From the NCBI GenBank assembly GCA_020633555.1, contig JACKDL010000027.1:1-64000 (forward strand): 64,000 nt of DNA, given 5' to 3'. Under the pieces are notes generated by a model, which searched no databases, was not told the origin of the DNA, and was given only the letters and a program-made list of their open reading frames with translations. Shown piece after piece: positions 23,958 through 33,500 of this stretch (position 1 is its first letter; each line of letters starts with the position of its first letter). The translations under genes and the position numbers were made by a program. Source of the stretch: Myxococcales bacterium (GTDB taxonomy: Bacteria > Myxococcota_A > Bradymonadia > UBA7976 > UBA1532).

Positions 23958-26042
23958 ATGTCTGGCCAGGCCACCCTGACGTACCGCACCCCCGAGGGGC
24001 GCGAAGAGCGGGTCACCCTTGATCCCGGCCGCGAGACGTCCATCGGGCGCCACCCGGCGTGCACGATCACGGTCGCCCAGGCCTCGGTGTCCCGGAAGCA
24101 CGCGCGGATCTTCTTCGAGGCGGGCGGCTACTACGTCGAGGACCTCAACAGCTCCAACGGCACCTACGTCAACGACCAGCGCATCAGCAAGGTGTCGCTG
24201 GCCGAGGGCGACCGGCTGCGGTGTGGGGACTTCGAGCTCAACTACGACGTGGGCGCCCCCGGGGTGCCCCTGCCGACCCCCGCCAGCGAGCCGCCGCGGC
24301 TGAGCCTGGTGGGCAAGCTGAAGCCCGGGGCCCGCCTGAGCAGCGGCAGCGGGGCGGTGAAGGGCGAGCCCAGCGGGCGGCCCACGCCGGCGCCCCTGCC
24401 CAGCGGCCGCGGCGCGAAGCCCCTGCCCCTGCCCACGGGCCGGGGCGGCGCGGCGCCCGCCGGTCGCGGATCGCTGCCCACGGGCCGGGGCCCGCGGATC
24501 AGCGAGCCCTCGGTGGGGGGCGGCGGCAACGACGCCGAAGAGCTGGCCCGGCTGCGCGAGGAGGTGGCGCACTGGAAAGCCCAGGCCGAGGCCAACGGGC
24601 TGCTGCCCAAGACCGATCCCAAGGAGGTCGAGGAGCTGCGCGAGCAGCTCGACCGGGCCAAGCAGCTCGTCAACGACCAAGAGATCGACATCGAGGACAA
24701 GGCCCGGCGCATCCGCGAGCTGGAGAGCGAGAACCTCCGCAACGAGGAGCAGCTCCAGACCGTCACCGACCGCAGCCTGCGCCTGAAGGAAGAGACCCAG
24801 CGCCTCAAGCAGCAGCTCGAGGAGTACCGGGTCGAGAAGAACGACCTGGAGTACGGCCTGGCCGAGGCGAAGCGCGCCCTTGAGCAGCTCCAGGCCAACC
24901 AGGAGACGGCGGGGCAGACCGAGGCCCGCCTGGCCGGCGAGATCAACGACCTGAAGCGGCAGGTGCGCGAGCGCGACAACCGCATCCGCGAGGTGCAGCA
25001 GGAGCTGCAGGTCGTGGAGCACGACCGCGACGCGTTCCGTAAGCAGAACGAGGACTTGCAGCTCGCGCTCGACCACGACGAGAAGCAGCGTCGCCAGCTC
25101 ACCACCCAGCTCGCCGATCTGCGCCAGGTGCTCGACCACAAGGAAGAGGAGATCGACCGCCTGAGCGCCGAGGTCAGCCGCCTCGAGGCCCTGGTGGGCG
25201 AGCAGCGCGACGGCAGCGCCGCGCTGGCGCAGCTCCAGCTCGCCGTCGAGACCGCCAACGCCGCCAAGGCCGAGGCCCGCGCCGCCCTCAGCGACGCCGA
25301 GCGTCGGGCTGGCGAGCTGCAGGTGGCCCTGGACGAGGCGGTCAGCCGCGCCCACCGCGCCGAGGCCGCCGCCGAGCAGGCCCGCGGCCAGCAGGAGCGG
25401 GCGGGGGCCACCAGTCGCGAGACCATCGAGGAACTCAACGAGCTGAAGCGGGCCAACCGCGATCTGCGCCACGCCTTGGAGGAGGCAGGCAACGCCGCGC
25501 CCGCCAGCGATGGGGCGCGGCTGTTGGAACTCGAGGCCGAGGTCGAGGGCCTGCAGGCGGATCTGGCCTTGGCCCGCAGCATGGCCCGCGACGCCGAGAG
25601 CCGGGTGCTGGCCGCTGAGGAGCGTGCGCGCTCAAACGCGCCCGCACCTGCGAGTCCCGCGCCGAACGAGGGGCCGACCCGGGTGGGCCCGGTGCCCGCC
25701 GAGGCCACCGCGGGCGACTACGCGGGGCTGCGCAGCGCCACGGTGGGCCTGTACGAGCAGCTCAACGACATGGCCAGCGACATCCTGGACAAGGCCCGCA
25801 GCGCCACGGCCTACGCCGCGGATCTGAAGAACATCCGCCTGGTGGTCGAGGCTTTGCCGCTGGGCGAGCTGCCCCCGGCCACCGCCGAGAAGGTGCGCCA
25901 GGACATCGAGGGCGCCGATCTGGACTTCGTGCTCGAGGACACCCTGCGAGCGCTCCAGGGCACCGAAGACGGCGCCCAGGGATTCAAGGACGCCATGCGC
26001 ATGTTCCGCCGCACCCTGCGGGACCACGGCTACGGGAGCTGA
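23958..26042 (+). CDS. FHA-domain protein with long coiled coil
   Basis: A 694-residue protein. The N-terminal FHA domain (about 5-90) keeps the phosphothreonine-binding residues G30-R31, S45-R46-x-H48 and N67-G68. A flexible linker (about 100-190) contains repeated LPTGRG/LPSGRG motifs. Residues 195-560 are an uninterrupted, highly charged coiled coil. A C-terminal helical domain (about 590-694) contains ATVGLYEQLNDMASDILDKA. ATG 23958 follows GAGGAG. It would bind a phosphothreonine partner and act as a scaffold; candidate kinases are encoded at both sides of the window, but no direct link is visible. Its stop lies one base before the start of the AAA ATPase gene. Confidence 0.85.
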   Translation: MSGQATLTYRTPEGREERVTLDPGRETSIGRHPACTITVAQASVSRKHARIFFEAGGYYVEDLNSSNGTYVNDQRISKVSLAEGDRLRCGDFELNYDVGAPGVPLPTPASEPPRLSLVGKLKPGARLSSGSGAVKGEPSGRPTPAPLPSGRGAKPLPLPTGRGGAAPAGRGSLPTGRGPRISEPSVGGGGNDAEELARLREEVAHWKAQAEANGLLPKTDPKEVEELREQLDRAKQLVNDQEIDIEDKARRIRELESENLRNEEQLQTVTDRSLRLKEETQRLKQQLEEYRVEKNDLEYGLAEAKRALEQLQANQETAGQTEARLAGEINDLKRQVRERDNRIREVQQELQVVEHDRDAFRKQNEDLQLALDHDEKQRRQLTTQLADLRQVLDHKEEEIDRLSAEVSRLEALVGEQRDGSAALAQLQLAVETANAAKAEARAALSDAERRAGELQVALDEAVSRAHRAEAAAEQARGQQERAGATSRETIEELNELKRANRDLRHALEEAGNAAPASDGARLLELEAEVEGLQADLALARSMARDAESRVLAAEERARSNAPAPASPAPNEGPTRVGPVPAEATAGDYAGLRSATVGLYEQLNDMASDILDKARSATAYAADLKNIRLVVEALPLGELPPATAEKVRQDIEGADLDFVLEDTLRALQGTEDGAQGFKDAMRMFRRTLRDHGYGS

Positions 26043-26043
26043 G

Positions 26044-27636
26044 ATGAAGGGCGTCGACAGCCGCACCGAGCTGGAGCACCTGGTCAAGGCGCGCTACCCG
26101 ATCATCTACGTCAACAGCGGCGAAGAGGAGCGGGTCGAGCACGCCGTCCGGGCCATCCAGGCCAGCCTGAACGCCCGCTCGTCGCACCCGCGCAAGCTGC
26201 TGTTCTGGTCCATCACCGAGGGCTTCACCGGCGACGAGGCCTTCAACGACCTGCGCGATCCCATCAAGGCGCTGGACTTCGCCATCCGCTACGAAGAGGG
26301 CGCCCTCTTCGTGCTGCGCGACTTCCACCCCTACCTGAAGGATCCCGTCGTGGTCCGCCGCCTGCGCGACTGCCACCGCGCCTTCAAGGAGACCGATCGG
26401 CCCAAGAACGTGCTGGTGCTGTCGCCCACCCTGAAGGTGCCCGCCGAGGTCGAGGCCGAGGTGGCGGTGGTGGACTTCGACCTGCCCGACCGCAGCGAGC
26501 TGGCGGCCCTGGTCAACGAGTTCGCCAACGCCTACCAGCTCAACCACGGCGCCGACGCCCGCGAGCGCTTCACCGAGGCCGCGCTGGGGCTCACCTACGA
26601 CGAGGCCAGCTACGTGTTGGCCAAGAGCCTGGTGCGCCACCGCGACTTCGACATCGACACCATCCTCAGCGAGAAGAAGGCCATCATCCGCAAGTCGGGC
26701 CTGCTCGAGTTCTACGAGAGCGAGGAGGCCTTCGCCGAGGTGGGCGGCCTGAAGGTGCTGAAGGAGTGGCTGCACAAGCGCCAGGGGGCCTTCTCGCAGA
26801 AGGCCCGCGACTTCGGCCTGCCCGTGCCGAAGGGCATCCTGCTCATCGGCATCCCCGGCTGCGGCAAGAGCCTCACGGCGAAGGCCGTGGGCGCCCTGTG
26901 GCAGATGCCCCTGCTGCGCCTGGACGTGGGCAAGGTGTTCAGCGGTCTGGTGGGGTCGTCTGAAGAGAACATCCGCAAGGTCATTGCCACCGCCGAGGCC
27001 GTGGCCCCGGCCATCCTGTGGCTCGACGAGCTCGAGAAGGGCTTCAGCGGGGTGCAGAGCTCGGGCCAGAGCGACGCCGGCACCACCGCCCGCGTCTTCG
27101 GCAGCTTCATCACCTGGCTGCAGGAGAAGAAGAGCTCGGTGTTCGTCATCGCCACGGCCAACGACGTCTCGATGATGCCCCCCGAGCTGCTGCGCAAGGG
27201 CCGCTTCGACGAGATCTTCTTCGTGGACATGCCCAGCGAGGAGGAGCGCCGCGACATCTTCAAGATCCACCTGGAGAAGAAGCAGCGCGCCCTGGAGAGC
27301 TTCGACCTGGACCTCCTGGCCCGCACGGCCAAGGGCTTCAGCGGCGCCGAGATCGAGCAGGCGGTGGTGTCGGGCCTGTACGACGCCTTCTTCGAGGGCG
27401 ACGACCTGTCCGACGAGCGCCTGGTGCGGGCCTGTGGGGAGGTCATCCCCTTGAGCCTCACCATGAAAGAGAAGATCGACGACCTGCGGGACTGGGCCGC
27501 CAGCCGCGCGCGCAGCGCCAGCGGCCTGCCCATCGGGCCGCGGGAAGACGAGGAGCCCGCCGACGCGCCGCCCATGGGCAGCGATCGTGGCCGGGTGGCT
27601 GCCGGCTTCCGCAACCTCGAGCTGGGGGACGACTGA
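26044..27636 (+). CDS. Ycf46-like AAA+ ATPase
   Basis: A 530-residue AAA+ protein. The N-terminal third (about 1-215) is the Ycf46-type non-catalytic region beginning with a P-loop-like fold (YPIIYVNSGEEERVEHAVRA). The ATPase core follows: Walker A GIPGCGKS (269-276), Walker B ILWLDE (D328-E329), sensor-1 region VFVIATAND, and the arginine-finger region RKGRFDEIFFVDMP, then an AAA lid. The closest known relatives are cyanobacterial and plastid Ycf46 proteins, whose mechanism is unclear. The tail ends DRGRVAAGFRNLELGDD, a motif shared with the 22536-23025 protein. Its stop overlaps the DUF1257 start by one base (TGATG), so the two are translationally coupled. Confidence 0.88.
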   Translation: MKGVDSRTELEHLVKARYPIIYVNSGEEERVEHAVRAIQASLNARSSHPRKLLFWSITEGFTGDEAFNDLRDPIKALDFAIRYEEGALFVLRDFHPYLKDPVVVRRLRDCHRAFKETDRPKNVLVLSPTLKVPAEVEAEVAVVDFDLPDRSELAALVNEFANAYQLNHGADARERFTEAALGLTYDEASYVLAKSLVRHRDFDIDTILSEKKAIIRKSGLLEFYESEEAFAEVGGLKVLKEWLHKRQGAFSQKARDFGLPVPKGILLIGIPGCGKSLTAKAVGALWQMPLLRLDVGKVFSGLVGSSEENIRKVIATAEAVAPAILWLDELEKGFSGVQSSGQSDAGTTARVFGSFITWLQEKKSSVFVIATANDVSMMPPELLRKGRFDEIFFVDMPSEEERRDIFKIHLEKKQRALESFDLDLLARTAKGFSGAEIEQAVVSGLYDAFFEGDDLSDERLVRACGEVIPLSLTMKEKIDDLRDWAASRARSASGLPIGPREDEEPADAPPMGSDRGRVAAGFRNLELGDD

Positions 27637-28031
27637 TGTCGCACTTCACGACGGTGGAGACCAAGATCAAGGATCTGGTCTGCCTCAAGCAGGCGTTGAA
27701 GGATCTGGGCTACGAGTTCACCGAGGCCGAGCAGGGCGTCGAGGTGAAGGGCTACCTCGGCCAGAAAGAGAAGGCCGACATATCGATCCACGCCAGCAAG
27801 ACCTATGATATCGGAGTCAAACAGACGGCCAATGGCTACGAGTTCGTCTCCGACTGGTGGGGCGTCGAGACCACCCGGGGCGTGACCCAGGAAGAGTTCG
27901 TCAAGACCGTGACCCAGCGCTATGCCTACCACAAGGTGCTCAGCGAGGTGGCGCGGCAGGGCTACACCATCGAGACCGACGAGGTGTCGGCCGACAAATC
28001 CATCGCGATCACGGTGCGCAAATGGCGGTGA
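27636..28031 (+). CDS. DUF1257 (Ycf35-family) protein
   Basis: A 131-residue protein starting MSHFTTVETKIKDLVCLKQA, with further family-typical stretches DLGYEFTEAEQGVEVKGY, DIGVKQTANGYEFVSDWWG and YHKVLSEVARQGYTIET. This is the DUF1257 or Ycf35 family, conserved next to Ycf46-type ATPases and DUF2997 in cyanobacteria and several other phyla. The biochemical role is unknown. Overlap with the ATPase stop (TGATG) and with the DUF2997 start (10 bases) indicates a stoichiometric complex or shared pathway. Confidence 0.87.
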   Translation: MSHFTTVETKIKDLVCLKQALKDLGYEFTEAEQGVEVKGYLGQKEKADISIHASKTYDIGVKQTANGYEFVSDWWGVETTRGVTQEEFVKTVTQRYAYHKVLSEVARQGYTIETDEVSADKSIAITVRKWR

Positions 28032-28228
28032 GGCAGGAGATCGACATCACCATCACCCCCGACGGTGAGGTGAAGCTGACCGTCCGCGGCGCGGCCGGTG
28101 ACCAGTGCCTGGAGCTGACGAAGGCGCTCGAGGAGGAGCTGGGGATCGTGGTCGACCGAGAGAAGACGTCGGAATTTTATCAGGCTGAGGCGCACGTGGC
28201 GGACTCGGTCAAGGTCGGGGAGGACTGA
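28022..28228 (+). CDS. DUF2997 protein
   Basis: A 68-residue protein, MAVRQEIDITITPDGEVKLT followed by a short helical part ending EFYQAEAHVADSVKVGED. Size, the opening beta strands with ITPDGEV and the position directly after DUF1257 identify the DUF2997 family. It overlaps DUF1257 by ten bases, and its stop overlaps the next start by one base. Presumably a small partner of DUF1257 and the ATPase; function unknown. Confidence 0.82.
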   Translation: MAVRQEIDITITPDGEVKLTVRGAAGDQCLELTKALEEELGIVVDREKTSEFYQAEAHVADSVKVGED

Positions 28229-29785
28229 TGTCGTTCTTCGAGCGCTTGAAGTGGTTTTTTCTGGGCCTGGTGGGCGTCAAGCGGCCCGAGCAGCTCGAGG
28301 CCGAGACCGCTGCAGCGGACGCGGCCAAGGCGGCCCCGAAGCCGGAACCCGCAGCCGTGAAAGCGGCTCCGAAGCCGGACCCCGCGCCGGTGAAGGCGGC
28401 CCCGAAGCCGGACCCCGCGCCGGTGAAGGCCGAGCCGGAGCCCGAGCCGGCGAAGGTGGAGGCCGAGCCAGAGCCTGAGGCTGTGACGCCGGCGCCCGAG
28501 CCGACGCCCGCCCCCGAGCCGATCCCGGCCCCCGAGTCGACCCCTGCGCCCGATGAGCCGCTGGCGGACGACGACGACGAGGACGCCGACGAGCCCGAGG
28601 GTGAGGATCCGGAGGAGGCAGGCATGTCTCCCGAGGAGATCCAGCGCCACCGCGAGGCCAAGAAGGCCCGCAAGAAGGCCGGCCGGCGCAAGCGCCGCAA
28701 CAAGCGGCGGGAGGATGCCCGCAAGGCATCCGAGGACGCCGAGCGCCAGGCGGCGGACGAGCGCGCCAAGCGCGAGGCCGAAGAGAAGGCCCGCAAGGAA
28801 GCCGAAGAGGCCGCACGGAAGGAAGCCGAGGCGGCCGCCAAGAAGGCCGCCGACGAGGCCGCGGCGCAGAAGGCCGCTGAGGCCGAGGCGGCGCGCAAGG
28901 CGGCGGAAGAGGCCGCGGCGCAGAAGGCCGCGGAACAGGCGGCGGCGAAGCAAGCTGCCGAGGAGGCCGCGGCCGCGAAGGCGGCCGAGGCGGCGAAGGT
29001 CGCGGCCGAAGAGGCCGAACGGCGCGCTGCCGAGGCTGCGGCGGCCAAGGCCGCACACGCCGCAAGCCAGGCCGGGGCTTCGGCTGGGGTTTCGGCCGAG
29101 GCCGCGGCCGACCTGGACGCGGCGAAGGCCGAGATCCAGGCGCTGGAGGCCCCGGCGACGGACGACCTGGACGCCCAGGCGACCGTGGCCATGCCCGCCA
29201 TCTCGATTCAGGCGGCCGCGCCGGAGCCGGAGCCCGAGCCGGAGCCCGAGCCGGAGCCCGAGCCGGAGCCCGAGCCGGAGCCCGAGCCCGAGCCCGAGCC
29301 GGAGCCGGAGCCCGAGCCGGAGCCCGAGCCGGAGCCCGAGCCCGAGCCGGAGACCCGAGCCCGAGCCGGAGCCCGAGCCGGAGCCCGAGCCGGCGGCTGA
29401 TCCTTCGGCGCCGCCGAAGGGCTTGGGAGCGTTGCCCAGCCTGGGCAAGACTCCGGTGCCGAGCGCTGCCGAGAAGCCTGCCGAGGGCGGCGGCTTCCTG
29501 CCGAAGGCCCTGGGCAGCACCACGGGCGGCCTGGGCCTCAAGAGCGCCGGCAAGGGCAGCCTGTTCGGCGACGTCAACAAGGGCTGGGGCAGTCTGGGCA
29601 GCGGCAAGCCCGGCCTGGGCGGCGGCTCCGGCCTCGGGGGCGGCTCTGGTCTGGGGGCTGGCAAGGGCCTGGGTCTGGGTGGCTTGAGCCGCAGCAAGAC
29701 CGGCCCGCTCACCGGCCTGGGCAGCCTGCGCAAGCCCTCGGAAGACGAGAAGAAGCCCGAAGACGACGGCGACGGCGACGCGTGA
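28228..29785 (+). CDS. Ala/Glu/Lys-rich coiled-coil protein, +1 insertion at 29353
   Basis: The gene starts at ATG 28228, overlapping the DUF2997 stop. MSFFERLKWFFLGLVGVK is amphipathic and may bind membrane. Next come Pro/Glu/Lys repeats (PKPDPAPVKAA), an acidic patch, a strongly basic patch (KKARKKAGRRKRRNKRRE), and an (E/A/K) coiled coil of about 130 residues. Then comes a PE dipeptide repeat from 29222. An extra A at 29353 throws the frame off and gives an early stop at 29400. Without it the protein continues with PSAPPKGLGALPSLGKTPVP and a Gly/Leu-rich tail to TGA 29785, about 518 residues. The tail stop overlaps the next GTG by four bases, supporting the corrected reading. Family not recognised; probably a flexible scaffold of the operon. 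Confidence 0.65.
29222..29393 (+). repeat. Pro-Glu coding microsatellite with single-base interruption
   Basis: The motif GAGCCGGAGCCC and variants repeat continuously and encode alternating Pro and Glu. The run is broken by one additional A at 29353, which shifts the frame. Such repeats are prone to slippage and also to long-read sequencing error. Confidence 0.8.
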
Positions 29786-30336
29786 GCGACGCCCCCGAGG
29801 GCCCGGCCGCGCCGCTCTCGGTGCCCCCCCTCTCGGCGGCCATCCAGCGTGGCGCCGAGCGCCTCGCCCGCCCGGTGACTCGGCTCGCCCACGTGGGCGA
29901 GCCGCGGATGCCCCTCCCTGAGCCCCCGACCGTCCACAGCGTGGTCCGCGATCTCAGCGGGGTGGATCCAGACCCCGATGGCATGACCCGTATCCGCATC
30001 GGTGACACCCCGGCCGAGATGGCTCGCCCCGACGCCATCGAGGCCCAGCTCGGGCGGGTGACGCCGCAGTTCACTCTGCGCAACACCCACCGGCTGAGCC
30101 GGGCGGCCGATCCCGAGCACCTGGAGAAGGAGTGGGCGCTCCTGCGCGACGAGAGCTGGCGAGAGGGCCTCGAGTTGGCCCGCCGGGGCGGCGATCGGGT
30201 CACGGTGGATCCACAGGCGCACAGCGGCCGGCTCGCATTCGAGCAGCAGGTGGCGGAGCGCCGCCGGCTTGTGGTAGAGAGCCGCTGGCACGAGCGGTTT
30301 GGTCGCCCCGATCCGCCCGAGCCCGGCAGCGACTGA
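29782..30336 (+). CDS. unknown soluble protein, last gene of FHA/Ycf46 operon
   Basis: A 184-residue protein starting at GTG 29782, overlapping the preceding stop by four bases. It is predicted soluble, with VTRLAHVGEPRMPLPEPPTV, a stretch DPDGMTRIRIGDTPAEMARP and a charged helical C-terminal half (PEHLEKEWALLRDESWREGL, FEQQVAERRRLVVESRWHE). No family is recognised. Its overlap with the coiled-coil gene is the best evidence that both are real and co-translated. Confidence 0.7.
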   Translation: MSDAPEGPAAPLSVPPLSAAIQRGAERLARPVTRLAHVGEPRMPLPEPPTVHSVVRDLSGVDPDPDGMTRIRIGDTPAEMARPDAIEAQLGRVTPQFTLRNTHRLSRAADPEHLEKEWALLRDESWREGLELARRGGDRVTVDPQAHSGRLAFEQQVAERRRLVVESRWHERFGRPDPPEPGSD

Positions 30337-30364
30337 CGCGCCGGGCATGCCCTGAATCCGTGCG

Positions 30365-30530
30365 CCGCCCGAGAGGGCGGTGCCGCAAGCCGAGGCGCCC
30401 TTGCGGGCGCCTCACAACCCGCACGGTCTGTGGCCTGGCCCGACAGTGCGAACGACTCCCGCACCCCGCCGAGGTCGGCGCGGTGCCCAAGCGCGCTCCC
30501 GAGAGGCCCCGCACCTCGCCGCTGGCGAGG
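30365..30530 (+). promoter_or_regulatory. structured 5-prime leader of RNase E/G gene
   Basis: The 232-base gap before rne contains three clean hairpins: CCGCCC-GAGA-GGGCGG (30365-30380), GAGGCGCCC-TTGC-GGGCGCCTC (30392-30413) and CCTCGCC-GCT-GGCGAGG (30514-30530). None has a T tract. E. coli rne is autoregulated through structures in its leader, so a similar feedback role is possible here; the first two hairpins might instead end the upstream operon. Confidence 0.4.
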
Positions 30531-30568
30531 GCGAGTGAGAGCCCCGGGGCGCATCGAATGGAGATCCG

Positions 30569-33500
30569 ATGAGCAAGAAGATGTTGGTCAACGCCGCCCA
30601 GCAGGGTGAGGTGCGTGTGGGCGTCGTCGAGGACGGGATCCTCGAGGACCTGAACGTCGACTACGCCGGCACCAACCACATCCGCGGCAACATCTACAAG
30701 GCCCGGGTGGTGAGCGTGCAGTCCGCGCTCCAGGCGGCCTTCGTCGACTATGGGGCCGAGCGCAACGGCTTCATCACCTTCAACGACATCCACAAGCGCT
30801 ACTGGACCAAGGAGGCCCCGAAGGGCCAGAAGCCTCGGATCCAGGACGTCCTCAGCGAGGGCGCCGAGCTGCTGGTGCAGGCCTACAAGGAAGAGGTCGG
30901 GCAGAAGGGGGCGGCCCTGACCACCTCGCTGACCCTGCCCGGTCGCTACCTGGTGGTCATGCCGTACAGCGAGACCGGGGGCGTCAGCCGGAAGATCAGC
31001 GACGAGAAGACCCGCAAGCGGCTGAAGTCGCTGATCGAGGACCTGGTGACCGACGATGATCTGGGTGTCATCGTGCGCACCGCCGGCCAGGGTCGCAGCA
31101 AGCCCGAGCTGCAGAAGGACTTCCAGGAGCTCATCCGCATCTGGGGCCACATCCAGGCGAAGTATGGCACCCAGCGGGAGCCGGGCCTGGTGTACCGCGA
31201 GCCCGACGTCGTGATCCGCTCGGTGCGCGACTACTACACCGACGACATTGAGGAGATCGTCACCGACGACCCGCGGGTGCACGCCTCCATCGTCGACTTC
31301 TTCGAGCGCCACACCGGCGAAACCCCCGAGAACGTGCGCCTGTACACGGGCAAGATGCCCCTGTTCAGCAACTTCGGGCTCGAGCGGCAGCTCGAGAACA
31401 TCACCAGCCCGAACGTGCCCCTGCCCGGCGGCGGCAGCCTGGTGATCCACACCACCGAGGCGCTGACCGCCATCGACGTGAACTCGGGGCGGTCGAAGAG
31501 CCAGGCAACCCAGGAGCAGATGGCCTTCGAGACCAACTGCCAGGCCGCCGACGAGGTGGCCCGTCAGCTCCGCCTGCGGGACCTGGGAGGCCTGATCGTC
31601 GTCGACTTCATCGACATGAGCGACGGCAAGCACCGGCGCGAGGTCGAGAAGCGGCTGAAGAAGGCCATGAAGGACGACAAGGCCCGCACCGAGGTGGGCC
31701 GGGTGTCGCGCTTCGGCCTGCTCGAGCTGTCGCGCCAGCGCATCAAGGCCCGCCTCATCGCCAGCACTCACAAGGAGTGCCCGATGTGCGAGGGCGCCGG
31801 CCACGTCATGACCACCGAGGTGGCGGGCATGACCATGCTGCGGCGCTTGCAGGAGCTGGCGGTGAGCGCGCGGGACGGGGCGACCATCCGCGGCCGCCTG
31901 CCGGTGGCCGTGGCCCTGTACCTGCTGAACACCCAGCGGCGGTCCATCTCGGCGCTGGAGAAGGACTTCAACGTCACCATCGAGCTTCTCCCCGAGATCG
32001 GCGCCGTGAGCACCCGCGACGCCTTCGAGGTGCTGGCGGCGGGCGAGGCGCCCCGCGAGGAGTCGAAGGACCGTGGCCGCGATCGGGGCCGCGACCGCGA
32101 TCGCGGCCGCGACCGCGACCGGGGCCGTGAGCGCGGCCGGGAGCGCGACCGGGGCCGGGACCGGGATCGGGACCGCGATCGGGGCCGCGAGCGCCCCAAG
32201 GGCCATGGGCCGGGGCGCACCGTCGATCTGCCCGAGGCCGATGAGACCCCGTTCGAGCCGCCGCGCATCGTCGGCTTCCTCTCGGCTGAGCAGCTCGCCA
32301 CGGCCGACGTGGGCCCTGACGACGAGGCGCTGGAGCTCGAGACGGCCGCCGAGGTCGAGGCCCCCGAGGGCGCGGCGGACGAGGCGGCGGACGAGGGCGA
32401 GGGGCGCCGTCGGCGCCGTCGGCGCCGTCGGCGGAAGGGTCGCCGTGAGGACGGCACCGTCGATGGTCCGGTGGAGGCCGAAGCCGACGACGAGGACGAG
32501 CCCGAGGCGGCTGACGACGAGGGCGTGGACGCCGACGAGGGCGAGGGCGCCGAAGACGACGAGGCGGCGGCGCGCCGGCAGGCGGCGCGGGAGCGCAACC
32601 GTGCCCGGCGGCGCAACCGGCGGCGGCGGGGCGGCGACGCCGAGCCGCAGGTCGACGCCGCGTCCGGTGAGGGCGAGGCCGAGGATGAGGCGCCCGTGGC
32701 GGTCGAGGCCGCTGGGGACGAGGACGATGACGAGGCACCCCGGCGGCGGCGTCGGCGGCGGGGCCGGGGGGCGGCCGACCGCCTCAAGGCCCGGCTGCAT
32801 GACGCGGTCGACGACGCCCCGGCGGCCAACGAGCCCGCCGAGGTGTCCGAGCCCGTGGCGGCGCCCGCTGCAGAGACGGACGAGGACGGGGAGGCCGAGG
32901 GCCGCACCGGCCGCCGGCGCCGGGGTCGGCGCTCGGCCGCCGAGCGCATGAAGGCGCGCCTGCACGCGGCCGCCGAGGACACCCCGGCGGCCGATGCGGC
33001 GCCCGAGGTCGAGGTCGCGGCGCCCGCGGCCCCGGCAGCGGAGGCCCAGCGGCCGCGCCGCACCCGCACCAGCGCCGCCGAGAAGCTGCGGGCCAAGCTG
33101 GCGGGGGAGGCCGGTGAGCCGGTGGCGGCCGCGCCGGTGGTTGCCGAGCCGGTGAGCGCCGAGCCGGCGGTCGCCGAGCCCGCTGCGCCGCGGCGGACCC
33201 GCCCCAGCGCCGCGGAGAAGCTGAAGGCGAAGCTGGCGCCCGAGGCAGCGGAGGCCAAGGCGCCCGCCTCAGCCCCCAAGGCCGCCGAGCCCAAGGCCGC
33301 CGAGCCTGTGGCCGAGGCCTCGAAGCCCATCCGGACGCGCACGAGCGCGGCGGAGAAGCTGAAGGCGAAGCTGGTTGCGGAGGCGGGGGACGGTGAGTCG
33401 TCGGCCCCGGCCCCGGCCCCGGCACCCCGGGCTGAGGCCGCTGAGGCGGCGCCGGCCCCGAAGGCCAAGCCGAAGCGGTCCCGGCGGACCCGCTCGGACG

